Under the pieces are notes generated by a model. That model saw nothing but the letters and a program-made list of their open reading frames with translations, made no database searches and was not told the origin of the DNA. The position numbers and the translations under genes were made by a program. Shown piece after piece: positions 1-11,969 of a DNA stretch of 64,000 nucleotides (the stretch's first letter is position 1; every line of letters begins with the position of its first letter). The DNA comes from Ustilaginoidea virens (lineage: Eukaryota > Ascomycota > Sordariomycetes > Hypocreales > Clavicipitaceae). Where the stretch lies: assembly GCF_000687475.1 (NCBI RefSeq), contig NC_057317.1:5022501-5086500 (forward strand), read 5' to 3'.

Positions 1-1251
1 TTAGACTTTACCTGCGCTGGTATTGAACGTCGTAGCTTGGAAAACAATGCTACCGGTATTCTGAGGGGTCTGGCTGCCGCCGCCATCCAGCCTCTTGGAG
101 TTGACAGTGACGTTGGCAGGCCGGACAATCGTTCCTCTGTAAGTCGTGGTCGCGTTCAAGCCAACGACATAGAATTGCTGCTTGGGCATCCCGCCAGACC
201 CCCGGAGAGTCATGGTAGTCTTGACCAGGGCGTTGTTTCTGCCCGTGCCTTGGTTATTGGCGCCAATGAGCGCATTCTTCTGCAGCCCGCAGGCCGAGCG
301 ACTGAGGCCCTTGGTTGCCAGCCAGTCTTGCTGGCTCACATAGAGCTGGTACGGCGGGTCCTCGCCCATCATGTGCCGCACCTTGCCCGCGTCTTCGGTC
401 AGCGGAGTAGTCACCAGCAGGGCCGACGTGGAGTCGCTGTCCATCCACAGCAGCTTGGCGCCCTCGCTGACGTTTTGGTACTGGTGGAAAAACTGCGTGC
501 CAGACGCCGCCAGCTCGTAGCCGTAGGATCCCTCGAAGCCGTCGGAAACCTTGGGGGCGTAGACACCAATATACACGTCGTTGGTGCCGTTGACGTTGAC
601 GGCGACAGCACCTTCGGTAAATTCATGCGACGTGAACCCGGCAGCGTGGGCGTCGCCGGCTCCGCTCGCGATGTCGGGACATTTCGCGCCCTTTGCGTTG
701 GAGACGAAGAGAACAAGCTGCGGCGGGCTGGGGCTGGACGCCGTGCCGTCGGCCTTGGGAGCTGGCTGCAGGCACGTGTTGGCCGAGATGAAGACTGCCG
801 CGTCCGGCGCCTGGCTTCCTGCATCCGAGCCGCCGCCCCCGAGGTCGCCGTCGCCGTCTCCGTCTGCTTTTCTCTTCTGCCTGCTCGGGGACGAGCTCGC
901 GCTGGAGTTGGTCCCCAGAGAGCCGCTCTTGACGATGTAGCAGATTGGCGTGCCGCCTGGTTGGATGTTGAGGGCCAGCGGCTTGTCCAGCTCGAGGGGG
1001 GTGGTGTCTCCGGCGCGTCCCAGGATACTCGGGCTGAAAAGGTTGAATACGGACTCGTACAGTGGCGATTCTCCCTCGCTGTCGTCCTGCTCAATGACGG
1101 CGAAATCGGACAATGAAGGGGAGAAGGAGCCGAGGGGTGGTTCGGCGGCCAAGGTGCCCCTGGGCACTGAAAGCAGGTCATACGGCGCCATCAAGCGTAA
1201 AGCAGCGGCCAGCGACGCGACCAGGCGGGGCCCCGAGGGGCTGAGAAACAT
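1..1251 (-). CDS. MID1: MID1 stretch-activated Ca2+ channel component, 5' part (3' end beyond window)
   Basis: Encodes the N-terminal ~413 residues of a Mid1-family protein, the regulatory partner of the Cch1 calcium channel at the plasma membrane/ER. The start at 1251 gives a hydrophobic, Ala/Leu-rich leader (residues ~8-35) ending in an LAAEPP-type cleavage region, then a long luminal part with many N-glycosylation sequons (NVS, NGT, NATT, NVT, NTS) and a low-complexity Ser/Lys/Gly insert (~residues 112-145). The frame meets a stop at 1-3, but this is almost certainly intron read-through: bases 12 to 5 read on the minus strand as CAG|GTAAAGT, a strong splice donor, so the last exon base here is 12. 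The Cys-rich C-terminal half typical of Mid1 should follow outside the window. Family call is from memory of fungal Mid1 sequences; the partial state is certain if the family call is right. Confidence 0.8.
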   Translation of the reverse strand: MFLSPSGPRLVASLAAALRLMAPYDLLSVPRGTLAAEPPLGSFSPSLSDFAVIEQDDSEGESPLYESVFNLFSPSILGRAGDTTPLELDKPLALNIQPGGTPICYIVKSGSLGTNSSASSSPSRQKRKADGDGDGDLGGGGSDAGSQAPDAAVFISANTCLQPAPKADGTASSPSPPQLVLFVSNAKGAKCPDIASGAGDAHAAGFTSHEFTEGAVAVNVNGTNDVYIGVYAPKVSDGFEGSYGYELAASGTQFFHQYQNVSEGAKLLWMDSDSTSALLVTTPLTEDAGKVRHMMGEDPPYQLYVSQQDWLATKGLSRSACGLQKNALIGANNQGTGRNNALVKTTMTLRGSGGMPKQQFYVVGLNATTTYRGTIVRPANVTVNSKRLDGGGSQTPQNTGSIVFQATTFNTSAGKV

Positions 1252-2499
1252 ATCGGGCTACAAGCCCGCGCTGGGCGAGCCGTCGTGACGATGCGTCTTG
1301 TGAAGAAACCTGTAGGCTGGAAGGGGTTGCGTGGGCGCGGAACTGCGATCAATGGCCCATGTCTTCTCAGCCACAGTGGGTGGTGGTGAAGACATGGAGC
1401 GCGAGAGCAACAAGATCTGCCCCGATTCGGAAGATCCAGAGTGCAGGGACGCTTGCAAGAGTCAAAGTTGAAGCGGCGGCCAAGGGACGAGGATGACGAT
1501 GTTCACAAGCACTTTGCAGAGTACGGAGTAGTAATACAGCGAGGGCGGCCCACTTTTCCCACCAACGAGCGCCCTGCATGAATCAAGCATCAACCCGAGC
1601 ACATGGAAAACGGATGACAAGCTCAGACTTGCCGACGCACACAACAATCCTGGGTATCCGCGCCCATACTATGTACGAACACGTTTATATTTATTCAGAA
1701 TGCTCTGAAAATAGAAGAAAGGCACTAAATTTACGAGAAAACAGAAGGAAAAAAGAAAGCTCTCACAATCCATTCCCAGACATAGACATGCTCACATTGT
1801 CCCAAAAGGCTCTGCCAAAAAGACAGGCTCAAGATACCCACAAGCATCGTGTCATTTACCATCATGCGAGCAGACCATCATGCGCTCGCTACTGAAAGCA
1901 CGCCTCCTCCGGCCCAAGTTGTTGATAAAGAGTCAATTCATAGCCGTCCCCGTCACAAGCTTCTTACCATGGCCTGAGCTTACTACCAAGTCATTGCCAA
2001 TCGTACAACAGAGGTAACAAAAGCACACCTTGCCAACCAAAATTTTTCAAAAATCCTACCCATCTGACGCTCTTCCATCAACGGCTGAGAAACCCAAACG
2101 TTCCGCGTTGCGCCCTGACATTCGGTCTGCTGCCTGCTACCCTACTTCCCCGGATCAAATGCCGTCGTCGCCGGCAAAGAGTTCCGTGCTGCGATCGCCC
2201 CCACCAAAAAACAATTGCACTCAGCAATAAACCCTACCATACACGGTAAAAAAAAATAATACCCTTCACATCAAGAACGAAGCTCCAGTTTGTGCCCGTA
2301 GCCGTCGCCAATTTTCCACATCAGTTGCTCTACGTTGTCATTATTGTCGTTTGTGGTACATGGTCGTCATTCAGCAATAGAGGAACAAAGAAAGGCGCGT
2401 CGACAAGCACCATCATTGAACAGTGTCTGGGGAAACAAAATGACAGGTGCTTCGTTTTCCAGAGTCAACAAGTCTCGAGGGGCGCGTGAAGCCTGAAGT
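1252..2499. other. Intergenic region, MID1 promoter / YOP1 3' flank
   Basis: No gene recognised. Holds the upstream region of MID1 and the 3' flank of YOP1. One copy of the recurrent 9-mer TACGGAGTA lies at 1522-1530. Short open frames here show no family motif. Confidence 0.5.
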
Positions 2500-2845
2500 T
2501 TAGTCAGACTTATCGACGCCACCAGTCTTGGAGCGCAGGCCAGCAGAAGTCGAGGCTGGCTGTTGGAAGTGTCGGCTAAGGGTGGGAGCCAGGAAAGATC
2601 GGAAAATTATCTCAGCGCCACTAGAATTCAGACGTTGGCAATTCCCATCATCAGTCAACACGGACATGTTTCCAAACGAAACAGATCATCTTGTCGGACT
2701 TACCGGAACGCAGGCAAAGACAACCACAGGAGGAAAATGAACTTGAAGACAAAGTAGAAGGGGAACCAATAAACAATGTTGAAGAAGCTCTCAAGGACGG
2801 TGAAGAAGGAGAACACGACCCAGTACTACGGAAAGGACATGGATT

Positions 2846-2898
<53 letters not shown>

Positions 2899-3332
2899 GT
2901 TTACGCATCATCAATGCACACAACCCAAGTCGGAAGGGGTGAGACGGTACGTACAGTCAACCATTGGGTGTCATCATCTTTGCTGGCGGTGAAGAGGGCG
3001 TTGAGCGAGTAATATCCAGGAATGACGAAGCCAGCAAGGTTGGTCAAGAGCTGGCCACCAAGGTTGAAGATGATGAAGAGGAAGTAGAGGACGCCAACAG
3101 CTATGACGGCATAGGCCTTGGGGAGACCGGTTTGCTTCTCAAGATTGTCGAAAGCGGGGTATTTGGAAAGCTGTAATTACAAGATAATAATGTTAGCTCA
3201 ACATGCCAGCAAAGTTCTGGAAGACAAATTCGTATTGGCCCGAGGCTCCTCCCGGTTCGGGCGTGCGCTGGCCAAACTGACCTCGTTGTTGAGCGAGGTG
3301 ATGTAATTGGTAGCTTTTTCCTGGGCAGACAT
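2500..3332 (-). CDS. YOP1: Yop1/REEP5-type ER membrane-shaping protein
   Basis: Reticulon-like DP1/Yop1 protein that bends ER membrane into tubules and interacts with Rab-pathway proteins. Four exons on the minus strand: 3332-3282, 3170-2955, 2825-2704 and 2620-2500, giving 169 residues, the usual family length. The protein starts MSAQEKATNYITSLNNE and carries the family core LSKYPAFDNLEKQTG, the two long hydrophobic hairpins (FNLGGQLLTNLAGFVIPGYYSL; YWVVFSFFTVLESFFNIVYW) and a final FRGAEIIFRSFLAPTLSR stretch. Introns have GTCAGT/CAG, GTACGT/TAG and GTAAGT/TAG borders with phases 0, 0 and 2. The second intron carries an uninterrupted 50-base T run (2848-2897). The C-terminal tail is short and polar. 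High confidence. Confidence 0.93.
2848..2897. repeat. (T)50 homopolymer inside YOP1 intron 2
   Basis: Fifty consecutive T on the plus strand, i.e. an A50 run in the YOP1 pre-mRNA, between donor (2954) and acceptor (2826) of the second intron. Length as assembled may be unreliable. Confidence 0.95.
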
Positions 3333-3938
3333 TTTGGGTGGATTCATCTGCGTTTTTGTTGTGGTAGCAGATCGAAGTGGCACAATAGCTGCAGTTGAGT
3401 TGTCGAGTGGTGACGGGGATGTCGTTGTAGAGGAATGAGTTTCGCAAGAGGGAGGAGATTTGAGTTGACAGATAGGTGTCAAGTTCCAAGGCCAGCGGCT
3501 ACTAAATACTGCCTAGGAGGTAAGAGGTAAGAGGTAGGAGGTAAGAGGCATGTAAGGTAGCTTAGGTTGGGAGGCAGCTAATCGTGCGGCATGCGAAATG
3601 TGGACGGCGGGGCGGCGCGGGGAGAGGAAGCGAGCGAGGCTGGTGTCAATGCCAGTGTGTGGCCAAGGCAGAGAGCGCCAGTGACCTGACCAGACCAGTT
3701 GACGGGTTGACCGGGCTGACCGTGACCGGGTTGACCCAGGCGGTCAGTGGCTTGTGACAGAGGGGTCGAAGAAAGTTGCTACTACCAGACTGTACTCCGC
3801 ATGTAGAATGTACCAAGCAAGGGCTGACTGACTGACGTGGTTGTGCTCGGCCGCTCGTGACTTGGTCAAGCTCTGATTCGTCCATTTCAGCGGCACGAAA
3901 TGCCAGGGCAAGACCGCCCACAACCTGCAACAGTAGCT

Positions 3939-3973
<35 letters not shown>

Positions 3974-5723
3974 CTTTTTTTGTTCTTTTTTCTTTTTCCC
4001 CTGCCGCAAGATCGGACATGGAAAAGGGAAGAGCACTGCAGAGTACTCCGTACTGCACTCCGTACGGAACTAGGTATGAGGTAGTTGGACGTGCCAGGCT
4101 GCTGCCACGTACCGGCGTTGACAACCTTGGGCATGTTTGCACCCTGGAATGAGTCAATCCCCCTTTGTACATAGGCCGCTCTATTGCCCCGGCAGCTGGA
4201 AGATGGGATAATTCCAACAAGAAATCACGGCAGGAGCTTGATATTACCGACGCTATTTTCGTAGCTCTGTCAAGGCAAGCTTCCATGGGGGCCCAAGATG
4301 GCTGCGAGGCTGTGACTCTGTGTTCGTTGACGTTGGGTGTATGGGTCAACTGGGAGCAAGAAGAATAATAATGACATCAGCTGCCTCCCAGCTGCCCTAG
4401 CTCAAGGTACAGAGTACGGAGTAGTGGCCCGAGATCTGACAGACAAGCTTGAGCCTTGACGCACGCCCTTCACGAGGCTGGCCAATGCTCCTGTATTTGC
4501 ATTCGCTAGAGCCGTGCCTTCATGTACTCGTCTCTCACAGGGCAGCGGATGCACTGCCTTCCCCCCGGCCCGCCCGGAACAAACGACGCCGACCAACTGT
4601 GAAGAAGACCATACGGAAAAGACTCCTTGGGCATCAAATCCGGCCTTTAGATTCCACACTGACTTTTAGATGGGTAGAAGCAAAAAAAGGTCGGCTTATG
4701 CGCCCAAGCTTGGTTCGGCAAGTGTGCAAGCCACAATAAGTCATCGACTTCCCCAACCAAGATAAGCCAGCAAGCAAGGCTCCTGACGAGGCCAGCACGT
4801 GACAGCTTTCATGTGACAGTATCACAGCATCACGCGTTATCAACCCCATCGCTCAGGACCGAGTTCGCGGCCCAAAGTGAGAAGAAACGGCGAATCTGCG
4901 CCTCGCACCCGGTTCTCTGTACAATACTAAGCGTTCCAGATGCGGCCTTCGCGGTCATGCTGTCCTCAAAAATTACCGTGCACAATCAAATCCACGGTCA
5001 CCTCGTTAAGCTGGACGGACAGTGGAACAGACCCGTCTTCCCACAGCAAGGTTCCTCCCCGGCGGTGCTCCACTTGCTTGGACGCCGACTACCCTCTGCT
5101 CCGTAATAAACCGACAGCAAACAGATCCAAACAGCCACGCACTTGTTTTGCTTGCAAATTTATTTTTAATTCCGAGCAGGCAATTCGTTCTCAAGCTGGC
5201 TCCGCTTCGCTTACCTAACAAACCTAGGCCTCTGCGGTGTTTTGTTTTGATTTGTTGTTATGCCCCCACTCGGCCTGCATTCTTTGGTTGGCTGGATAGA
5301 CTTTTTGTTTTGCTCTGGGACGCAAGTGGGACGCACCTTCCCCAGCCCGCTTTTTCTGTGCATTCTGCTTCCTCCCCTCGTTGGCCTCGCAACAGAAAAC
5401 AACACCAACATTTGCTGCAAGTCGACGACAAGTCGGCTCGGCGAACCACGAGGCGAGAGCAACCAGATGAATGATCGTCTTGATCGAATCCTTGTGCGGG
5501 ACTCTTGCGATAAAACGCCTGTCTGTGCTTCTTCTTTCCAGTTTTTTTGCCCCCTTTTTTTTTTTTTCTCATATTTCAATATTTTCTTGAAGGGGGTGGG
5601 GGAGGGGGCCTTCCTTCGTCGCCGCCAAGTCGTCTGCGGCAGCCTGTTGTCTCTCGGTTTGCTAGTCAATGTTTTTGTTGTTTGGGTACCGCACAAGATT
5701 TCATAACAGCGTAGCAGCACAAC
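3333..5723. other. Gene-free region between YOP1 and the RFX gene
   Basis: Divergent upstream region of YOP1 and the RFX gene. Contains purine-rich GGTAAGAGGTAGGA-type repeats (about 3514-3550), a T29 run (3941-3969), two copies of the TACTCCGTA motif (4044-4052 and 4415-4423) and pyrimidine-rich DNA from about 5200, probably the RFX 5' leader. Open frames up to ~200 codons occur but are lysine/serine-rich low complexity with no recognisable domain. Confidence 0.5.
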
Positions 5724-8562
5724 ATGGAGCAAGGTATGTCTTCCTTGTCACTAGCTGCACCTTGTTTTGCCTCAAACATCCGCCCACCCCCCCCCCCCCC
5801 CCCCCCCCCCCCCCCTTCCCTCTCCTCCCAATACGACTGAACAATAATGGCAATTGCTCTTCAGCATGCGTAACAAGAACGTGCTCTGACCGTTCCTCTC
5901 TTTTCTTGCCCTTGTCCCTCTGCAGACAATCTAGCAGCGCGTGCTCCTGTAAAGTCGAGGAACCGTCCGCTATCCCGTGCCTCGACCACGTCGGTTCACA
6001 GCGCCACGACGCAACCAACAATGGACCAGTCCGGGTTTGCAGACTCGTCGGCCATGTACGCTGCTGGCCAGTGGATTTCCAACGACCATGCTCATGGAAA
6101 AGACATGGGGTCGGCACCTCAACTATCTCCCGAAGATATGATCATGCAGGCCGCCACCCACATGCAAACCGCGAACCACGACTTCGCCATCGACGCCTCC
6201 ATGGGAGTAACCATGGCCCACCATCATATCACCTACCAGCACCAGCAGCAACCGCAGCCGCAACCGCAACCGCAACCACAATCGCAATCGCAAAACCAAC
6301 CACAACCCCAAGCGCAACATGCCATAGCCAGGCACCCTCTCCCCGCCGATCAGTATGCGGCGCCAAACGCCAGTTTCGCCGAAGCCGATGGCCAAGTGCT
6401 CGATCGCGACGAAAACGAAGACGGTGACTCCATGACGGGCCAGGCCGCAACAGCCAAACCGTCCACGACACGATCCAGCGCCAACAATGAGCTGGAGATG
6501 AGACAGCTCTTTACCGCCAATCGCCATCGCAACCTTCAGGAAGTTGCAACTGAACTCCACGGCAACGAACGTGGCCCCAACTCGGAACGGACTCGTCAGG
6601 TTTTTGCCATGTTGTGGTATGAGCCCGCCGCTTTTGATGCTGCGCCGTGGGGGGGAAAGACGAAATGCTAACGCTCTATCTCTCTCTCAGGATAAACTCG
6701 GTCTGTTCAAAGGGCAAGGGCTCAGTGCCTCGTGGTCGAGTTTATGCAAACTACGCCTCCCGTTGTGCCACCGAGAGAATCACAGTCCTCAACCCTGCTA
6801 GCTTCGGAAAGCTGGTCCGTGTTCTTTTCCCTGGCCTCAAGACCCGTCGTCTTGGCGTAAGAGGAGAGTCAAAATATCATTATGTCAATTTTTCCCTCGT
6901 CGACGATCAACCTGACTTGAGGGACTCTCAGCCACCAGTCCCGACACCACTTCCCGAAGTCAACAGCTTAACACATGCGTTGAGGTATGCCACGAATATG
7001 CACGCGAGCTGTGCTTGCCAACTTTGCGCGTTCGAAAATTAACGATTGCTAGTTCATCTGTTCAAACAAACGGCGCCAGGAAAACTTCATTGCCTTGTCA
7101 TCAAGACGCAGGCCATTATGACAAAGGTCCCAGCCGGTTCAAAAGATCTGCAAGATGCCACAGTATATATAATATGCCTGATTTGGCTAGCATAGATAAT
7201 ATTCGCACCACGTCGACAAAAACGGAGCTTGAGCTCTCGTTTCTCTCCGCAGACAACAATATCCTCGCACAATCCGATGTCCTCGCGCTCCCTGCCATCG
7301 AGACGTATCTACCCCCTGGAACAGATCCCGATGCTGCCAAATCGTTGTCGGCTCTGTACCGCTCCCATTGCACGTCGCTTGTGGAATGTATCCGATACTG
7401 CCGAGAAAAGACGTTTTTCCATCTCTACACCTCGTTCCAGGGCACCTTGACGATGCCGGTCCAGAAATTGTTTGCCCACGCGGCTTTGGCGCCATGGATT
7501 GAGGGATGCGACTACATACTGTATCAGCGAACAATGAGCATCATCGCGGGCCTGACTCTTCAGGTCGTTCCCAAACCGGTGCTTGATACTCTGCGCAACA
7601 TCTCGGAGAGGCTAGTGCCGCACATCCGGGAGTCCTTCCAAGGACAGCCTCAGCACGTCCTTGCTGCCAAGGAGGCTCCCGCGGCCATTTTTTCCGGGCT
7701 ACTAGACCGAGCTCTGCGGGTGAACCTGACGGCACACGCAGCAGCCAACATGTTATCGAACCCGGCCAACAGAGACCAGATGTACGTGGACTGGATCACC
7801 ATGATTCGCGCGCGCAAGGTTGCGGAATGCGTGCCGACGCGTGGCATGGACGACGTTGTGGATATCTTGGTGTCGGAGATGAGGGATCTCCTGGACCCCA
7901 TGAACGTACCATGGGAGGTTGAATGTCTCACGATATATGGAGACGTCACCACCCGCAGCGGCAGGTCAGCCGATGATGGCGGCGGAAGCGGCTCAAGTGG
8001 TCAAAACGTCTTGGAAAGATGGGTCAGCTTCCTGCAAAGCCTGCCGGGCAAGTTCTCTTATGCCTCGCACGCGGATATCGTCTGGTGTGTTGAGCGAGTT
8101 GGCACGGCGGTGATGCGAGACCTCACTCTTGCCCAAGGCAAGAGCTTTGGTTCTTGGTGGGTGACCAAGACTTGGGTTGACGAGATGGTCTGTTTTCTTG
8201 CAGAGCAGGGTGGATTCATGAAGCAAAAGGCGCGCAAGCAACAGGCAAAGGAGACGAGCACGAATGCCGAGGCTGCAGAGAAGGAGACGACGGATCGCCA
8301 TAGCCGGGGGTACAATAGCGGCAGCGACAGCCTGAACCTATCCAACGTGTCTCAGACGCAGCCGGGGAGAGCGCCATTTCCACCGCCTCCCAGTACGAAT
8401 CGGGCATCAGAAGGAGCAAGCGGCGGGGATCCTCACGACGACAGCGGGATTGGTATCCGGACACCCGAAGAAGACTTTCCCATGGACAAGTTCACCTTTG
8501 CGGCGACGGAGAATGGAGGCATGATTGGCGGCGCGGAGTTGACGGCCGGGGCAGGTCTGTAG
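5724..8562 (+). CDS. RFX1: RFX-family transcription factor (RFX1/CPCR1-like)
   Basis: Winged-helix RFX regulator; fungal members (yeast Crt1/Rfx1, Acremonium CPCR1) control DNA-damage response, cell division or secondary metabolism. Exons 5724-5733, 5926-6616, 6691-6984 and 7053-8562 give 834 residues. The first exon codes only for MEQ plus one base. Residues ~109-131 are a Gln/Pro run. The RFX DNA-binding domain spans ~225-302: Trp234 is split by intron 2, followed by GSVPRGRVYANY and ASFGKLVRVLFPGLKTRRLG, then RGESKYHY. The C-terminal half (from ~340) matches the extended dimerisation region of fungal RFX proteins; the last ~100 residues are polar and low complexity. Intron 1 carries a C29 run. 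Nucleus. The regulon cannot be told from the sequence. Confidence 0.87.
5787..5815. repeat. (C)29 homopolymer in RFX intron 1
   Basis: Twenty-nine consecutive C on the plus strand inside the first intron of the RFX gene, between donor 5734 and acceptor 5925. Confidence 0.95.
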
Positions 8563-9656
8563 GCGGTGCATTTCTTTGCGTGTTTGTTTGTTTGTTCCTT
8601 TCTTCTTTCTTTTTTTTTTTCTGCTGCTTATTGTTCTTTTTTTCTTCTCTTCCCCCCCACCTCTCCCTCCCTTTCTTCAGGGCCGGCGCATGTCAATGTC
8701 GGGAAGCATGGTACGGCGGCGTTTGGAAGGTCATACTTGGGATAGGGGACAATTTCAATACCCGCTCATCATGTCGCGTCATGATTTTAGTTTATTTGGT
8801 TTTGTTATTTGCGGCAGACAAGGAATCTAATTACCAGGCGGGGTGGGTTGGACGATGGGACGACGACATGACGACAGCTTGTGGGATGGACTGAAAAGCG
8901 AAATCTGGATCATGCGCATTTGCGTCGCGTCTCGGAGCAGCGGATCCAGCCAGGGCGTTTTTTTTTTTTTTCTTTTTTCGCCTTTGATTCAATATGGGAT
9001 CAATTGATATTTTGTGTGTGTAAATGCCGCACCCAATCGCTACCCGTGGTTTCGGTTTCTCCGTGAGCCGATACGTTGCATGTATCAACCAATCCGTTGT
9101 TTGTTCGTGCAGTGCAAGCACCAAACCAGATGTCCACAGTACGGAACATTGAAGTATTCCGTACCTGGCCCGAGGACGGAGCACGTGGGGACATCCTGGT
9201 ACCGGGGGGGTACAGAATACCCCCGCGGACGGTTAGCGCGGGGTTGCTTCGCTGGCCCTCCCCTCCCCTCCCCTCCCCTCGTCTCGGGGCTCCGCTTTCC
9301 GCATGCAATCAAGGCAAGGATTGAGTTGAGTTGAGTTGACCTCAACTTTCCTGCGACCCCGATGCAAACAAACCATCCAGCTCGTCCTGCGGCACAGATG
9401 CAAACACCTGCCGCTGTCCCGAGCCTCGTCGATCCATCGCGCACCGCCCTGCCACGGAGCAGCCCCTGACGCGCCGCCGGTCTGTGGCCGCGCCCTCTGA
9501 TTCTCGCGGCCTCTGGCGATTTTGGCGACCCCACGGGCGGAAAAAAAAAAGCAAAAACGTTGTTTGTCGCCTCCGGTGCCGGCCCGTTGCATCGTTCATC
9601 TGCGGAGGGCGGAAGCGGAAACGGAGACGGAAACGCAAACGCACGCGCAGGGCAGC
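8563..9656. other. Intergenic region, RFX 3' flank / aspartate kinase promoter
   Basis: No gene recognised. T-rich tract after the RFX stop (8600-8650), a T/C tract near 8960, an array of about five CCCCT units (9239-9265), four GAGTT units (9320-9340) and degenerate copies of the TACTCCGTA motif around 9138-9165. Open frames on both strands are repeat-derived. Confidence 0.45.
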
Positions 9657-10679
9657 ATGGGGAGCTCAACGTACAGCAATGCCTCGGAAAGGGGATGGAT
9701 AGTCCAGAAATTCGGGGGGGACGAGTGTTGGAAAATTCCCCGACAAGGTGTGTGTTTTTTTTTGCTTCTTTTTTATTTCCTTTTTTCTTGGTCTTTTCTT
9801 GGTCTTTTCTTTGGCGTCTCGAGTGCGTTCTCTGACTCACCAGGCGGCCTTGCTGCGTCTTGTCCAATGCGGCGACTGACCTCGGGTTATAGATTGCTCG
9901 GGATATCGTCAAGTAAGCTGCTGGCCTCGTGATGCGGTGATGCGGTGCTGCGGTGCCACTGCCAAAGTCTTTCTCTCCCTCTCTCTCCCCCGACTTTCTT
10001 ACAACTTCCATGTTACTTCTCTCCGACCTTCTTCTCACCTTCCATGCTGCTTGACTAGGCCCAGCTTGTCGAGAAACCGTGTCGTGGTCGTGTGCTCGGC
10101 GAGGAGCACTGGAAAGAAAGCCGAGGGCACCACGAGTCGGTGAGTTCCGGCGCGACGAGGCCGCTCCGATTGCCACGCTCTTTTCGACTTGCCGAGGGCG
10201 CGCGTTCTCTTCGCTGGCGTCCCAATCTGACTCGTGTGCATGTTGCAGGCTGCTCGCCGTCTACAGCAGGTTAAAAGATGTTGGCCTCGCCTATGCCATC
10301 GGCTCGCACGATGCGCAGGTCGCCCTCATTGAGCAAGCCAAGGGCCTCATCATGGACATCTGCAACGACCACGTCTTTGCGGCCGAGGCGTTGGTCAAGG
10401 ACGCGAGCCTGAGAGAGTCGCTCGTCCGCAACATCGAGGCCCAGTGCCAGGAGCTCATCGAGTACATTGCCGCCGCAAAGCGCTTCAACCTGGAGATCAA
10501 CTCGAGAGCCAAGGATCGGGTCATTAGCTTTGGTGAGAAGCTCGCATGTCTGTACATGACGGTTCTCTTGCAAGATGTCGTAAGTATAGACTTTTGATGG
10601 ATTCCGGGGGTCGCAGCACGCAGCCCTCTCCAAAATTAGCCCCCTTCCCCCAATGTCGCTCCCTCCCCCACGGGCGTGA

Positions 10680-10710
<31 letters not shown>

Positions 10711-11969
10711 GGCTGCTGATGATGAAATGCAGGGAGTTGACGCGGAATACGTCGACTTGTGCGACGCGCTCCACCACGACGCCGCAGCCCTTTTGGATGC
10801 CGGCTTCTACAAGTCCGCCTCTGCGGCGTTTGCCAAAAAGCTCGAGGCGTGCGGTGACCGCGTTCCCGTGGTGACGGGCTTCTTCGGAAACGTCCCCGGC
10901 AGCCTCATCGACGGCGACATCGGCCGCGGCTACACCGACCTGTGCGCCGGCCTCTGCGCCGTCGGGCTCCACGCCGAGGAGCTGCAGATATGGAAGGAGG
11001 TGGACGGCATCTTCACGGCAGATCCCTCCAAGGTGCCGACGGCTCGCCTCCTGCCGTCCATCACGCCCTCCGAGGCAGCGGAGCTGACGTTTTACGGCTC
11101 TGAGGTGATCCACCACCTCACCATGGACCAGGTCATCCACGCTCAGCCCCCCATACCCATCCGCATCAAGAACGTAAAGAACCCTCGGGGGAACGGCACC
11201 ATTGTGGTGCCCGACCCCGTGCTCTCGGCCGGCCAGCAGCTTCACCAGACGCAGCCGTCGGGGCCGCAGCCGGTCAAGGCGCCCAAGCGCCCCACGGCCG
11301 TCACCATCAAGGACCACATCAGCGTCATCAACGTGCACTCCAACAAGCGGTCCATCTCGCACGGCTTCTTCGCCCGCGTCTTCTCCATCCTCAACCGGTA
11401 CGCCATCTCGGTCGATCTCATCTCCACGTCCGAGGTGCACGTGTCGCTCGCCATCCACTCGGGCAGCACGCAGGCCGACAACTTTGCCAATGCCAAGAAG
11501 AGCCTGGCCGAGTGCGGCGAGGTCAGCGTCCTGTCCGACATGGCCATCCTCAGCCTGGTCGGCGCGGACATGAAGAACATGATTGGCGTGGCTGGCCGGA
11601 TGTTTTCGACTCTTGGCGAGCACCGGGTCAACCTGGAAATGATATCCCAAGGTAAGGGTTTTGGTGGGGTGCGATGCCGCCGCCAGGCTGCTTGGGCGTT
11701 TTGGCCGAGATGCGAGATGCCGAGATGCCGTCCCCCTTGTTGTTCCCTTGTTGTTCCCTTGTTGTTCCCTTGTTGTTCCCGGGTTGTCCCCCGTGTTGTC
11801 CCCCGTGTTGTCCCCCCGGGCCGGGACACATGTCTCATCGTTGCTAGCTAACACGCCTGATGCTGATGCAGGTGCCAGCGAGATCAACATATCGTGCGTC
11901 ATCAACGCGCGGGACGCCACGCGAGCCATGAACGTCTTGCACACCCATCTATTCACGTTCCTAGAGTGA
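9657..11969 (+). CDS. HOM3: Aspartate kinase (HOM3 type), frameshifted in this sequence
   Basis: Phosphorylates L-aspartate, first step to threonine, methionine and isoleucine; cytosolic. Exons 9657-9747, 9893-9912, 10059-10139, 10249-10579, 10733-11651, 11872-11969. After removing one base the product would be 512 residues, normal for fungi. As given, exon 1 has seven G at 9714-9720, so the conserved KFGGTSVGK motif reads KFGG then shifts frame; six G would restore it. All other exons join in frame: NRVVVVCSARS block, a kinase core with VTGFFG, and two C-terminal ACT domains (about SVINVHSNKRS and AILSLVGADM) that in yeast give threonine feedback control. A real null allele would mean auxotrophy, so a homopolymer sequencing error is the simpler reading. 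Introns contain (GTT)10 at 10681-10710 and a repeat array near 11738-11815. Confidence 0.88.
10681..10710. repeat. (GTT)10 microsatellite in aspartate kinase intron 4
   Basis: Ten perfect GTT units just upstream of the intron's 3' splice site at 10732. Confidence 0.95.
11738..11815. repeat. Tandem TTGTTCCC / TTGTCCCCCG repeats in aspartate kinase intron 5
   Basis: At least four TTGTTCCC-containing units followed by three GTTGTCCC-type units, all inside the last intron (11652-11871). Confidence 0.85.

Noticed and set aside
1..3. Stop codon of MID1 at the window edge
   Set aside because: Lies just inside a strong donor (CAG|GTAAAGT); the Cys-rich half of the protein is missing, so this is intron read-through.
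3646..4349. Open frames of 160-200 codons between YOP1 and RFX
   Set aside because: Poly-Lys from a T29 tract and Ser-rich filler; no splice-supported extension or recognised motif.
9239..9265. CCCCT units as telomere-like repeat
   Set aside because: Fungal telomeres are TTAGGG; this is a short period-5 microsatellite.
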